A DNA stretch of 64,000 bases from Streptomyces sp. NBC_01216 (GCF_035994945.1 NZ_CP108677.1:6510001-6574000); one strand, 5' to 3'. Positions 46,514-55,400 are shown, counted from the first letter of the stretch. Translations and numbers: made by a program. The notes: generated from the letters alone by a model not told the origin.

Positions 46514-47299
46514 ATGAACTCCCCCGAAGCCGCCCTGATCGACATCGACGGTGTCCTCACCGTCTCCTGGAAGCCGATCCCCGGTGCCGTACGGGCCCTG
46601 GAGGCCCTGCGGGACCGGGGCGTTCCCTACGCCCTGGTCACCAACAACACGTCACGGACGCGCGCCTCGATCGCCGCGCGGCTGACCCGGGAGGGCTTTC
46701 CCGTCGCCGTGCGCGACGTCCTCACCGCGCCCGCCGCCACCGCCGCGTACCTGAGGGAACACCATCCGGAGGCCCGCTGTCTCCTGCTGAACACAGGTGA
46801 CGTGCGCGAGGACCTCGAAGGCGTGCGCCTCGTCGGAGAGGACGACGCGCCCGATGTCGTCGTCCTCGGCGGCGCGGGAGCCGGCTTCACGTACGCCTCC
46901 CTCAACCTGGTCTTCCGCAGGCTCCGGGACGGCGCGCGCCTCGTCGCCATGCACCGCAACCTGTACTGGCGCACGGCCGACGGGCTCGACCTCGACACCG
47001 GAGCCTTCCTCCTGGGACTCGAGAGCGCGGCCCGCGTCGAGGCGATCGTCACCGGCAAGCCGGCCGCCGCCTTCTTCGCCGCGGCTCTGACCCATCTGAG
47101 GGTCACCGCGGACCGGACGCTCATGGTGGGCGACGACATCGTCTCGGACGTACTCGCCGCCCAGGGCAACGGGATCACCGGCGTCCTCGTCAGGACCGGA
47201 AAGTACCTGCCCGAGACCCACCGGGAGGCGGACGGGACCCCGGACCACGTGCTGGACTCCTTCGCCGACGTCCCCGGTCTGTTCGGCCGCCACGGCTGA
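46514..47299 (+). CDS. HAD-IIA family hydrolase (NagD/HDHD2-like phosphatase)
   Basis: A 261-residue HAD phosphatase of the IIA cap type. Motif I is LIDIDGVLTVSWKPIPGAV (nucleophile at D9 or D11), motif II VTNNTSRTRASIA, motif III GKPAAAFF, motif IV TLMVGDDIVSDVLAAQGNG, ending GVLVRTGKY. Members dephosphorylate sugar phosphates or nucleotides; the exact substrate is unknown. Lying next to the glycan locus it might act on N-acetylhexosamine or mannose phosphates, but this is only positional. ATG 46514 follows GGAGG. Confidence 0.85.
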   Translation: MNSPEAALIDIDGVLTVSWKPIPGAVRALEALRDRGVPYALVTNNTSRTRASIAARLTREGFPVAVRDVLTAPAATAAYLREHHPEARCLLLNTGDVREDLEGVRLVGEDDAPDVVVLGGAGAGFTYASLNLVFRRLRDGARLVAMHRNLYWRTADGLDLDTGAFLLGLESAARVEAIVTGKPAAAFFAAALTHLRVTADRTLMVGDDIVSDVLAAQGNGITGVLVRTGKYLPETHREADGTPDHVLDSFADVPGLFGRHG

Positions 47300-47360
47300 C
47301 GCGGCCGGTACCCGCCGGCCGGCCGGAACGGGCCGGGCCCGCGCGCCGCCCCCGGTCGGG

Positions 47361-49115
47361 TCACCTCTCCTGCGGGTAGCCGGCGATGACCTTGCCCTTG
47401 GGGTCCGCCTTCAGGTAGCCGGAGCCGTAGTCGTCGGACAGGTAGACGCTCATCCCCGCGCCGGTCTTGAAGACGGTCGACGGCGGGTTCACGACGAGGT
47501 AGCGACTGGTGGGGTTCTCGACGCCCAGCTCCTTTTCCGCCCGCTCCAGCAGTTCGGGCAGGGCGTCCCAGTCGAACTCCGCCAGATCGGCCGGCACCGT
47601 GCCGGTCATGACCGTGCCGCCGGAGCCCTCCCGCACGGCGACGTCCCCGCCCCGGTAGCTGAAGGAGTCGTAGCGCTTGGTGCTGCCCTCCACGAGTGCC
47701 TCGGCGATCACGTACTCGGGATACACGACGAAACGGGTGACCTTCGTGCCTCCCATGACCGGCTTCAGCTTCGCGACGGCGTCCTTGACGCCCTCGGCGG
47801 TGAGCAGATCCGTCTTCGCCGTCCTGTCGTCGGCCGTGTCCGCCGGCGCGTCCGGTGCCGGGGCGAGGGAGGAAGGGGACGAGGCGGCGGCGGACGGGCC
47901 GCGTGCGCCGGTGTCCCCGGAGTCCTTCCACCCGTCCCGGTTGAGGTATCCGACCGGAAGCGCCACCGCCAGCAGCACGGCCAGGACGAAGCCGAGGCGC
48001 GCGCCGGTCCGGCGCCGGCCACCCGGAACGGCGGTCGTGGTCGCGCCTGCCGCGAAGGGCGGTGGGGTGGTCCCACCCGCGGGGAAGGGTGGGGGAGGCG
48101 GCGTCACGGCCGGCCCGGACAGGGCGCCCGGAGCCTGTCCGGGGACGGGCGGTGCCAGAGGGAACGACGTGGCCACCGGGGCGGGCGCGCCGGGAGCCCC
48201 CCGGCCGTCCGCCTGGCCCGTCACGCCGCCGGTCCTGGGGTCCGCCGGCGTGGCTGTCGCGTCCTTGCGGATGCCGTGTCCGGTGGGCGCGACGGACTCC
48301 GCGACGGCGGACAGCGCGCGGTCGAGTTCCTCGGCCCGCGGGCGCGCGGCGGGGTCACGCACCAGCAGCGCGGCCAGCACGGTGCCGAGCGGTCCGGCCT
48401 GTCGGGGCGGCGGTACGTCTTCGGAGAGTACGGCCGCCAGTGTCGCCAGGGTGGTGGCCCGGCGCAGCGGATGCCGGCCCTCCACGGCGACGTACAGGAG
48501 CATGCCCAGGGACCACAGGTCACCGGCGGCCCCGCCCACACCGCCCCTGACCCGCTCCGGCGCCATGTAGTCGGGCGAACCGATGACGGAGCCCGTGGCC
48601 GTGAGGTTCGTCGACTCGCGGACGGCGGCGATCCCGAAGTCCGTGAGCACGGGGCGGCCGTCGGGGCGCAGCAGCACGTTGGCGGGCTTCACGTCCCGGT
48701 GCTCGATGCCCCGCTCGTGCGCGGCCCGCAGCGCCGACAGCAGGTCCCGGCCCAGCCGCGCCGCCTCCGACGGCGTCATGGTGCCGCGCTCCAGCCGGTC
48801 GTGCAGCGAGCCGCCGGTCACCAGCTCCATCACCAGCCAGGGGTACGTGCCCTCGCCGCCGTCCACGATGTGGTGGATCGTCACCACGTTCGGGTGGTCG
48901 AGCCGGGCCAGGGCCCTGGCCTCGCGCAGCACCCGTTCCCGGAGCGTGCGGGCGGCCTCCGGCTCGTACTCCGCCATGGCCGGGTCGGGCGGGCGGACCT
49001 CCTTCAGGGCCACCTCGCGGTGCAGCGCCAGGTCACGAGCCCGCCACACGGTGCCCATTCCGCCCCCGCCGAGCCGTTCCACCAGCTCGAAGCGGCCGTC
49101 GATCACTCTGCTCAC
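47361..49115 (-). CDS. Receptor-type Ser/Thr protein kinase
   Basis: A 584-residue PknB-type kinase. The catalytic domain (~5-265) has LGGGGMGTVWRARD (P-loop), VALKEV (Lys), IEHRDVKPANVLL (catalytic Asp), DFG and the SPDYMAPE motif. A Pro/Ala-rich juxtamembrane linker is followed by one transmembrane helix (~372-392, LGFVLAVLLAVALPVGYLNR) and an extracellular domain of ~170 residues without PASTA repeats (SYRGGDVAVREG, GVENPTSRYLVVNPPSTVF). GTG 49115 follows GGGAGAG. Signal and substrates are unknown. Confidence 0.88.
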   Translation of the reverse strand: MSRVIDGRFELVERLGGGGMGTVWRARDLALHREVALKEVRPPDPAMAEYEPEAARTLRERVLREARALARLDHPNVVTIHHIVDGGEGTYPWLVMELVTGGSLHDRLERGTMTPSEAARLGRDLLSALRAAHERGIEHRDVKPANVLLRPDGRPVLTDFGIAAVRESTNLTATGSVIGSPDYMAPERVRGGVGGAAGDLWSLGMLLYVAVEGRHPLRRATTLATLAAVLSEDVPPPRQAGPLGTVLAALLVRDPAARPRAEELDRALSAVAESVAPTGHGIRKDATATPADPRTGGVTGQADGRGAPGAPAPVATSFPLAPPVPGQAPGALSGPAVTPPPPPFPAGGTTPPPFAAGATTTAVPGGRRRTGARLGFVLAVLLAVALPVGYLNRDGWKDSGDTGARGPSAAASSPSSLAPAPDAPADTADDRTAKTDLLTAEGVKDAVAKLKPVMGGTKVTRFVVYPEYVIAEALVEGSTKRYDSFSYRGGDVAVREGSGGTVMTGTVPADLAEFDWDALPELLERAEKELGVENPTSRYLVVNPPSTVFKTGAGMSVYLSDDYGSGYLKADPKGKVIAGYPQER

Positions 49116-49264
49116 GTACTCTCCCGCGTCCTGTCCTCGGCGTTCGCGAACGGGCCCGCCGATGCTTCCGGCCGCAGGCTCGTGGCCGTTCGGGCCGGCA
49201 CGCGGGCGGGGGTGGGGCCACTGGGCCCCGGCCCCGTTCCCCGGGCCGGAGACGCCGAGCCCCC

Positions 49265-49680
49265 CGGCCCGCGTCCCGCACTGTAGGAGAAGCAGTATGG
49301 CGGTCTTCCGCGGCGATGGTGCGCCGGGTCCCGCGGGGTCGGTGCGCCGACCGGTACAGGTCGCGGAACAGCGTCATCTCCGCTCCGTGGCGGAGGAGTT
49401 CCCGGTCGACCCACCACACGACGTCCAGGAAGGGGGCCTCCGGACCGCCGCCGTGCGGACCGCCGCCGTGCGGATCGCCGCCGTGCCCCACGGTGTCGGG
49501 CGTCGTGCCGTCCGTGCACAGCAGGGCCTCCCGCCGGGACGCGGCCCCCGTGACGAAGGCCGGCAACGGCGGAGTCCGCGACGCCGCTGCCCGCGTAGTC
49601 GTCGCGGATCAGGTGACGCGTGCCGTTGGTGTGGTCGGCGCGCAGGAACAGCGGCTCGCTCAGGTGGCTCGGGCGCCGGG
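49265..49680 (-). pseudogene. Coding-like remnant with a frameshift, family unknown
   Basis: Codons with near-uniform G/C at the third position read HLSEPLFLRADHTNGTRHLI, RDDYAGSGVADSA in one frame. They then continue in another as PAFVTGAASRREALLCTDGT to DVVWWVDRELLRHGAEMTLF, RDLYRSAHRPR. The shift falls at about 49566. The reading includes a GGDPHGGGPHGGG segment from a 15-base repeat. No start codon or family was identified. It may be a broken small secreted or developmental protein gene; a sequencing error is an alternative explanation for the single shift. Confidence 0.4.
49443..49490. repeat. Three tandem copies of a 15-base unit
   Basis: CCGCCGCCGTGCGGA is repeated about three times (the last copy imperfect) inside the unknown remnant, giving a His-Gly-Gly-rich stretch on the minus strand. 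Confidence 0.75.
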
Positions 49681-49751
49681 CACACCGTTCGGGCTTCGGC
49701 GGCCCGATTTCCGCGCGGGCGCCGGGCCCTCGGCCCGCCCGGTCCGGTACG

Positions 49752-50258
49752 TCAGGGCGTCGCCCCGGAGCGGTCCCGGGCGTTCCGAGCCGACGCGCGG
49801 CCCACCGACTCGACCAACGGCAACAGCCGGTACGGCACCCGCTCGCGCAGCGCCATCTCCGTCCGGGTGCGCACCACGCCGGGCAACCGGATCAGGTGCT
49901 GGATCACGTCCTCCAGGTGACCGTTGTCCCGCGCCACCACACGCGTCAGAAGATCGCCGCCACCGGTGATCGAGAACGCCTCGACGATCTCCGGTACGGC
50001 CGCGAGCGCGTCGCCCACCTCGTCCAGGTGTCCCTGGGTGACCTCGATGTGGACGAAAGCCAGGACGGGGTGGCCGAGCGCGGCCGGGGACAGGAACGGT
50101 CCCGTGCCGGCGATCACCCCGTCCCGCTCCAGCCGGTCCACGCGCGCCTGAACGGTGCCTCTGGCCACTCCGAGGATCCGCGCGTACTCGCGCACGCTGG
50201 TGCGCGGCCGCTCGAGGAGGAGGCGCAGGATACGGGTGTCGAGCTCGTCCACCGCCAT
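49752..50258 (-). CDS. Lrp/AsnC-family transcriptional regulator
   Basis: A 168-residue regulator. The N-terminal helix-turn-helix is LDTRILRLLLERPRTSVREY, then GVARGTVQARVDRLERDGVI, followed by a RAM ligand domain (FVHIEVTQGHLDEVGDALAA, VARDNGHLEDVIQHL). ATG 50258 lies downstream of AAAGGGAG. It is divergent from the FUSC-type membrane protein with a 218-bp gap holding two palindromes, so it probably controls itself and that exporter in response to an amino acid or aromatic ligand. Confidence 0.88.
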   Translation of the reverse strand: MAVDELDTRILRLLLERPRTSVREYARILGVARGTVQARVDRLERDGVIAGTGPFLSPAALGHPVLAFVHIEVTQGHLDEVGDALAAVPEIVEAFSITGGGDLLTRVVARDNGHLEDVIQHLIRLPGVVRTRTEMALRERVPYRLLPLVESVGRASARNARDRSGATP

Positions 50259-50300
50259 GGTCCGTTGGCTCCCTTTCGGCTGAAATCTACCCGCGATGAC

Positions 50301-50342
50301 TGTACCAATGGCACAGCTCTCAGTGGCCGAGTTGAGCCACTG
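50301..50342. promoter_or_regulatory. Two palindromes in the Lrp/FUSC divergent promoter
   Basis: TGTACCAATGGCACA (50301-50315) is a 15-bp dyad matching 12 of 15 positions, of the Lrp/AsnC type. CAGTGGC-N8-GCCACTG (50321-50342) is a perfect 7-bp-arm inverted repeat immediately next to it. Candidate Lrp operators. Confidence 0.5.
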
Positions 50343-50476
50343 ACCGACGGATGCTTTCCTCGGTGACGAGTACGTAGACGGCGCCGCGCGAGCGCCGGAC
50401 CGGCGACGAGGCCGGGACCGGACCGCGGCGCCTTTCCCATGTCCGAGGGCGGCCACAAGCAGGCCCGGGGCACGAG

Positions 50477-52075
50477 ATGACGCGAAGAGGGTGTGTGTAC
50501 GGCAGCGGGGGCGGGTCGACCGTCGTGAAGAAGGTCCGGGAGGCCGTCCGCCGACTGGTCAGGCTGGTGTTCGTGGCCCCGGACCCGGGCCGGGTCCGGC
50601 TGCGCGTCTCCTCACGCGCCGTCCTCGGCGTCGGCCTCGCCGTCGCGGCGGCCGAACTCGCGGGGCTTTCGCTGACCGCCTCCCTCACAGGCGGGCTGGC
50701 CGCGCTGCTCGCGCTCTTCACCGTGGGAGACCCCACCGTCCGGCGCCAGCTGGCCACCACCGCCCTGCTGCCGGCGGTGGGCTTCCCCGTCCTCGCCCTC
50801 GCCACCGCGCTGCACGGTGTGCCTCCGCTGCGGGACGCCTCCTGGCTGCTCGTGGTCTTCGCCGGGGTGTACGCCCGCCGCTGGGGCCCGCGCGGTCACG
50901 CGCTCGGGATCTTCGCGTTCATGATGTTCTTCGTCACCCAGTTCCTGCACGCGCTGCCCGCGCAGCTGCCGGAGCTGTACACCGCGGTGACGCTCGCCCT
51001 GCTCGCCGTCGGCGCCGTCCGCTTCGTCGTCTGGCGCGTCGAGCGCCACGTCCCGCCGCCCGCCGCACCCGCCCCGCTGTCCGGTAGCGGCCTCGCCCGC
51101 CCCACCACCCGACAGGCGTTCCAGGCCACCGTCGCCTGCGCCGTCGCCCTGGCCGCCGGGCAGCTCATCTCCCATGAGCGCTGGTACTGGGCCGTCGGCA
51201 CCGCCTGGTGGATCTTCGTCAACACCGCCTCGCGCGGCGAGACGCTGGTCCGCGGCTTCCGCCGGGTGGTCGGTACCGTCACCGGTATCGCCGCGGGCTT
51301 CCTGATCGCCCTGCCACTGGCGGGGGCACCCGCGCCGACGGCCGCGCTGGTCGCCGTCTGCGTCTTCGGCATCTTCTACACGGCTCCGCTGTCGTACAGC
51401 TGGATGATGTTCTTCGTCACCGTGATGGCGGGCCTCCTGTACGGCCTGCTGGGCGTGCTGCACCCCGGGCTGCTGCTGCTCCGTTTCGAGGAGACCGCGG
51501 TCGGCGCCCTCGGCGCCGCCGTCGGCGTCGCCCTGCTGCCTGTCACCACGCACGCGGCCACCAACGCCTGGATCGAGCGGGCCGTGACCTGCGTCCACGC
51601 GTGCACCACCGTCGCGGCCCGCCGGCTCGCGGGCGACCCGGACGCCGATCCGGCCCCGCTCGCCGCCGAACTGGAGCTGCTGCTCGGCCGGGCGGGGATC
51701 TCGCTCGCCCCGCTGCTGCACCCGCTCAGCCCGCTGCGCGCGCGGAAGGCCCGCGCCCGGCACGTCCTCACCCTGCTCGAGGACTGCGCCCGTGAGATCC
51801 GGGGCCTCTCGGCGGTCGCCGCCGACCCCGAGGCATCCCACGACGCCCGGCTCGCCGCGGCCTCCTGGCGGGTCGAGGCGGCCGTGCACGCCCTGGTGCC
51901 GCCGGGCCGCTCCGGACGCCCGTCCGTCGGCGAGCGCCCCGGCGCTCCCGTCCCGCCGCACCATCCCGGCGCGGAGGCCGCCCTCGGCCACCTCCGCGGC
52001 CTGGAGCGCGCCCTCGTCGACCTGGCGGCCCCGCTCCGCACCTCACCCGACGCCCCGCTGGTCCGCGCCGCCTGA
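50477..52075 (+). CDS. FUSC-family inner-membrane protein (FUSC_2 type)
   Basis: A 532-residue protein with two blocks of membrane helices (~50-190 and ~220-370): RVSSRAVLGVGLAVAAAELA, FMMFFVTQFLHALPAQLPEL, and the family core WWIFVNTASRGETLVRGFRR, VVGTVTGIAAGF. A cytoplasmic helical C-terminus follows. FUSC proteins are proposed exporters of aromatic or other small acids. ATG 50477 is used; GTG 50525 (VKKVREAVRR) is equally plausible as the start. The divergent Lrp regulator suggests substrate-induced expression. Confidence 0.8.
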   Translation: MTRRGCVYGSGGGSTVVKKVREAVRRLVRLVFVAPDPGRVRLRVSSRAVLGVGLAVAAAELAGLSLTASLTGGLAALLALFTVGDPTVRRQLATTALLPAVGFPVLALATALHGVPPLRDASWLLVVFAGVYARRWGPRGHALGIFAFMMFFVTQFLHALPAQLPELYTAVTLALLAVGAVRFVVWRVERHVPPPAAPAPLSGSGLARPTTRQAFQATVACAVALAAGQLISHERWYWAVGTAWWIFVNTASRGETLVRGFRRVVGTVTGIAAGFLIALPLAGAPAPTAALVAVCVFGIFYTAPLSYSWMMFFVTVMAGLLYGLLGVLHPGLLLLRFEETAVGALGAAVGVALLPVTTHAATNAWIERAVTCVHACTTVAARRLAGDPDADPAPLAAELELLLGRAGISLAPLLHPLSPLRARKARARHVLTLLEDCAREIRGLSAVAADPEASHDARLAAASWRVEAAVHALVPPGRSGRPSVGERPGAPVPPHHPGAEAALGHLRGLERALVDLAAPLRTSPDAPLVRAA

Positions 52076-52114
52076 CGATGCCCCGGGCCCTTCCCCGCCG
52101 CCCACCCGCCATTT

Positions 52115-52124
52115 GGTCTAGACC
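52115..52124. promoter_or_regulatory. DasR-like (GntR/HutC) operator upstream of the lactonase gene
   Basis: The perfect palindrome GGTCTAGACC in the context TTTGGTCTAGACCGCC, matching the core of the DasR responsive element ACTGGTCTAGACCACT. It lies 66 bases before the lactonase start. DasR is the N-acetylglucosamine regulator of Streptomyces; assignment is by sequence resemblance. Confidence 0.6.
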
Positions 52125-52190
52125 GCCTGCTACCGTCGGCCGGACTACGGAGCGCTCGACCGTGACCGCTCCGGCGGAAGGGGAGACACC

Positions 52191-53237
52191 ATGGGCGACG
52201 CGGACGCGCGGGAACCGGCACGGGCCTTCATCGGCTCGTTCACCTCGGCGGGCGGCCGGGGCATCCTCACCGCCGACGTGGACCCGCGGACGGGCGCCCT
52301 GGCGGTGACCGGCGCCACCGCGACGCTCCCCGACCCCTCCTTCCTGGCCGTCGACGGGCCCGCGCTCTACGCCGTCTCCGAGGCCGAGGAAGGCGCCGTG
52401 GCCGCCTTCGACATCTCCGGAGCCGCGCCGGTCCCGCGCGGCGCCCCCACACCCGTCCGCGGCTCCGGCCCCACCCACCTCGCCGTCGCGGCCGGGCACG
52501 TCCTGACCGCCAACTACGGCTCGGGCAGCGTCACCGCCCTGCCGGTCAACGCCGACGGCACCCTGGCCGCCGCCGCCCACGTGGCCCGCCACCAGGGCTC
52601 CGGTCCCGTCGCCGACCGCCAGGGCTCCCCCCACGCCCACCAGGTGCTCCGCGACCCCGCCGACCGCTGGGTCACCGTCGTGGACCTCGGCACCGACTCG
52701 GTGCGGATCTACGCCCTCGACCCGGGCACCGGCACCCTCCGGGCCCACGGCGAGACCGCGCTGCGCCCCGGCACCGGGCCGCGCCACCTCGCCTTCCATC
52801 CGGCCGGCACGCACGCGTACGTGCTCAACGAGCTGGAGCCGACCCTCACCGTCTGCCGCTGGAACGCCGACGCCGGTGTCCTCGAACCACTCGACGAGAT
52901 CCCCGTCGTGCCCGCCGGGACGACCGCGCCCAGCCATCCGTCCGCGGTCGTCGTCTCCCCGGACGGCCGCTTCCTCTGGGTGGCCGTGCGCGGCGACGAC
53001 AGCCTCGCGGTCCTCGCCCTCGACCCGGCCGGCGCGAAGCCCGCGCCGGCCGGCACCGTTTCCTGCGGTGGTCGCTGGCCCCGTGACCTGGCGCTCGACC
53101 CGACCGGACGGTGGCTCTACGCGGCGAACGAGCGCTCCGGCGACGTCACGTGGTTCGGCATCGACCCGGACACCGGCCTGCCGCACCGGGCCGGCTCCGT
53201 CGACGCGCCGGCGGCCTCCTGCGTGGTCTTCGGCTGA
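52191..53237 (+). CDS. Beta-propeller lactonase (6-phosphogluconolactonase YbhE/Pgl type)
   Basis: A 348-residue seven-bladed propeller of the lactonase_2 family: AFIGSFTSAGGRGILTADVD, ANYGSGSVTALPV, QGSPHAHQV (metal-binding His), GTGPRHLAFHP, HPSAVVVSPDGRFLWVAVRG and RDLALDPTGRWLYAANERS. Family members hydrolyse 6-phosphogluconolactone or other lactones. ATG 52191 follows GGGGAGA. A DasR-like site upstream links expression to amino-sugar availability (inference). Confidence 0.86.
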   Translation: MGDADAREPARAFIGSFTSAGGRGILTADVDPRTGALAVTGATATLPDPSFLAVDGPALYAVSEAEEGAVAAFDISGAAPVPRGAPTPVRGSGPTHLAVAAGHVLTANYGSGSVTALPVNADGTLAAAAHVARHQGSGPVADRQGSPHAHQVLRDPADRWVTVVDLGTDSVRIYALDPGTGTLRAHGETALRPGTGPRHLAFHPAGTHAYVLNELEPTLTVCRWNADAGVLEPLDEIPVVPAGTTAPSHPSAVVVSPDGRFLWVAVRGDDSLAVLALDPAGAKPAPAGTVSCGGRWPRDLALDPTGRWLYAANERSGDVTWFGIDPDTGLPHRAGSVDAPAASCVVFG

Positions 53238-53301
53238 GCCCGCGGGGTCCGGCCCGCGGCCCCCGGGCGGTCGCACGACCCGGCAACCCGCCCCCGGGCA
53301 C

Positions 53302-53346
53302 ACGGGAGGGCCCGCTCCCGGACACTTCCGGTGCGGACCCTCCCGT
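53302..53346. terminator. Bidirectional hairpin between convergent lactonase and chelatase-like genes
   Basis: ACGGGAGGGCCCGC pairs with GCGGACCCTCCCGT over 14 positions with one mismatch; the loop is 17 bases. It is 64 bases after the lactonase stop and 33 bases before the end of the opposite gene, so it can serve both. Confidence 0.6.
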
Positions 53347-53378
53347 CTGCTTCGGCTGCCTGCGCGCCCGGCGCGCGG

Positions 53379-54302
53379 TCAGTGAGTCGGCGCCCCCTGG
53401 GCCTGCTGCGAGGCGAGGCCGAGCGCGGCGGCGTACTGGGAGAGCACCAGCTTGCCGATCGCCGGGTAGGCGCCGAGCGGCTCGGCGGCGGCGCAGCCGG
53501 CCTCCTTCGCGGCGGCGTCGAGCAGGCCGTCGGCCAGTTCGGGGCCGATCAGGTACGGCGCGAGCGCCAACTGCTCCGAACCGGAACCGCGCAGCTGCTC
53601 GGCGACCGCGGTGATCGAACCCTCCTGGTCGAGCGCGGCGGCGATCACGGGGACGGCCAGCCGCGCGGCCAGCAGCATGCCGGTGATGCCGGCGGCCTGG
53701 ACCGCCTCCTCGCCGCCGACCGTGGCCAGCACGATGCCGTCGGCGGCGGTGGCGACGGTGAACAGGCGAGCGCGGTCGGCACGGGCCAGACCGGCCTCCG
53801 AGAGGCGGACGTGCAGGCCCTCGGCGAGCAGCGGGTGCGGGCCCAGTACATCGGTCAGCTCGGCGAGGTTGCCGCTGTCCATGACGGCCTGGCGGATCCG
53901 GCGTGTCAGGACGCTGTCGGGGCCGGCCAGCAGCGGGACCACGACCGCCGCCGGGCCCTCGGGGGCGCTGACCTCGCGCCCGGCGGCCACGGCCAGCTCG
54001 TAGCGCTCGGTGCGCACGGCCGCGGTCCTGACGAGCGCGGTCGTCAGCGAGGGGTACTCGGCGTCGTCACCGTCGAGGTAACCGATCACCGCCTCCAGGC
54101 CGGGCAGCTCGGAGCGGGCGATGCTCACGACCTCTTCGGCCAGTGAGCGTATGGCGGCGGACGGCTCACCGGGAACGGCGAGGACGAGTGCGGGAGCGCC
54201 CTCGGGCGCCGCCGCGGGTTCAGGGCGGCGGTGCCGTCCGGTTTGGCGGGGTCGCGGCATTCGTACAGGCAGGCCGGAAGCAGGCCCAGTGGGGGAGCTC
54301 AT
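53379..54302 (-). CDS. CbiX/SirB-like (sirohydrochlorin chelatase-related) protein lacking the usual histidine
   Basis: A 307-residue protein with two chelatase-like half-domains. Recognisable segments are ELPGLEAVIGYLDGDDAEYP, VVVPLLAGPDSVLTRRIRQ and the second half VPVIAAALDQEGSITAVAEQ, LALAPYLIGPELADGLL. Ordinary sirohydrochlorin/cobaltochelatases start with AHGSRDP, where His binds the metal. Here the equivalent is ALVLAVPGEPSAA with no His, and the second metal His is also not evident. It may be a non-catalytic paralogue or binder. The first ~35 residues are Pro/Arg-rich. Confidence 0.72.
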   Translation of the reverse strand: MSSPTGPASGLPVRMPRPRQTGRHRRPEPAAAPEGAPALVLAVPGEPSAAIRSLAEEVVSIARSELPGLEAVIGYLDGDDAEYPSLTTALVRTAAVRTERYELAVAAGREVSAPEGPAAVVVPLLAGPDSVLTRRIRQAVMDSGNLAELTDVLGPHPLLAEGLHVRLSEAGLARADRARLFTVATAADGIVLATVGGEEAVQAAGITGMLLAARLAVPVIAAALDQEGSITAVAEQLRGSGSEQLALAPYLIGPELADGLLDAAAKEAGCAAAEPLGAYPAIGKLVLSQYAAALGLASQQAQGAPTH

Positions 54303-54389
54303 GGCGCCGCATGCTACTGGTTTTGCCCGCGGCGCAGTTCGGTGAGGTGCGACAGCGCGTTATCTGCACCGCTATGTCCGAACGGTCGT

Positions 54390-55400
54390 TTAACTGATGA
54401 GATGGAGTAGTCCCCGCTCCTGCGGCAGGCGGAGTGCACCGGCGGCGTGCGCCGAGGCGAGCAGGACCGCCCCCGCCAGCGGATCGCCGGCGGCGGGCAC
54501 CACGCGCGCGCCCGGCCGCCGCTCGGCGAGGTCCTCGCGCAGCGGGGCGAGAAGGGCCTCGCCGATGCCGAACAGGCCACCGGTCAGCGCCACGTCGACG
54601 GTGCTCCCGGCCGGGCAGACGGCTTCGGCGGCGTCGGCGATGTGCCTCGCCGCCCGGGCCAGCACCTCGCCGGCGACCGGGTCGCCCTCGGACGCGCAGG
54701 CCGCCACTTCGGGGGCGAAGGAGGCCAGCACGGCGGGCCGGTCGGTCCGAGGGTAGAGCGCGCCGGGCAGACCGGCGGCCGGGCCGAACCGGGCCTCGGC
54801 GCGGCTGAGGAGCGCGGCCGAGCCGCCGCGGCGGCCGTCGTACGCGCGCATCGCCGCCTCCAGACCGGCCCGGCCGATCCACGCACCGCTGCCGCAGTCG
54901 CCGAGCAGATGGCCCCAGCCGTCGGCCCGGCGCCAGGTGGTCAGGTCCGTCCCGAGGGCGATCATGCCGGTGCCGCCCGCCACGACCGCTCCGGACCGCT
55001 GCCCGAGCGCCCCCGCGTACGCCGTGACCGCGTCGGCGGCCAGCACCAGCCTCCGGACGCCGAGCGCGCGCTCCAGCGCCCCGGGCAGCTCGGCCCGCAG
55101 CTCGGCTCCGAGCGTGGCCATCCCGGCGGCGCCGACCGCCACGGCCGCGACGGCGCCCTCCGCGAGCGCGGCCGGGTGCTCCGGGGACGGGGCCGTTCCG
55201 TCACGCAGGCTCGCGACGGCGGACAGCAGCCGACGTAGCAGCGGGGCCGCCTCGATGCCACCGGGTCCGGTCCGCACCGGCTCCCGGGAGCGCACCGTCC
55301 CCAGCACCCGTCCGGCGCGCGCCTCGGCCAAGGCGACCCGTATCCCGGAACCGCCCGAGTCGACTCCGACGACCAGCTCGCCGGGGTGCGCGGCGGTCAC
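54390..55400 (-). CDS. BadF/BadG-type N-acetylglucosamine kinase-like protein
   Basis: A 336-residue actin-like ATPase-fold sugar kinase: GELVVGVDSGGSGIRVALAE (phosphate 1), AADAVTAYAGALG, AGGTGMIALG (phosphate 2), GWGHLLGDCGSGAWIGR and VALTGGLFGIGE (adenosine motif). These match eukaryotic-type N-acetylglucosamine kinases of the BadF/BadG/BcrA/BcrD family. It could phosphorylate GlcNAc arising from chitin, cell wall or N-glycan breakdown. GTG 55400 is the first in-frame start. Confidence 0.83.
   Translation of the reverse strand: MTAAHPGELVVGVDSGGSGIRVALAEARAGRVLGTVRSREPVRTGPGGIEAAPLLRRLLSAVASLRDGTAPSPEHPAALAEGAVAAVAVGAAGMATLGAELRAELPGALERALGVRRLVLAADAVTAYAGALGQRSGAVVAGGTGMIALGTDLTTWRRADGWGHLLGDCGSGAWIGRAGLEAAMRAYDGRRGGSAALLSRAEARFGPAAGLPGALYPRTDRPAVLASFAPEVAACASEGDPVAGEVLARAARHIADAAEAVCPAGSTVDVALTGGLFGIGEALLAPLREDLAERRPGARVVPAAGDPLAGAVLLASAHAAGALRLPQERGLLHLIS

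Noticed and set aside
54390..55400. Assignment as a ROK-family glucokinase
   Set aside because: Motif spacing and the AGGTGMIALG segment fit the BadF/BadG N-acetylglucosamine kinase type; the ROK zinc motif (CxCGxxGCxE) is absent.
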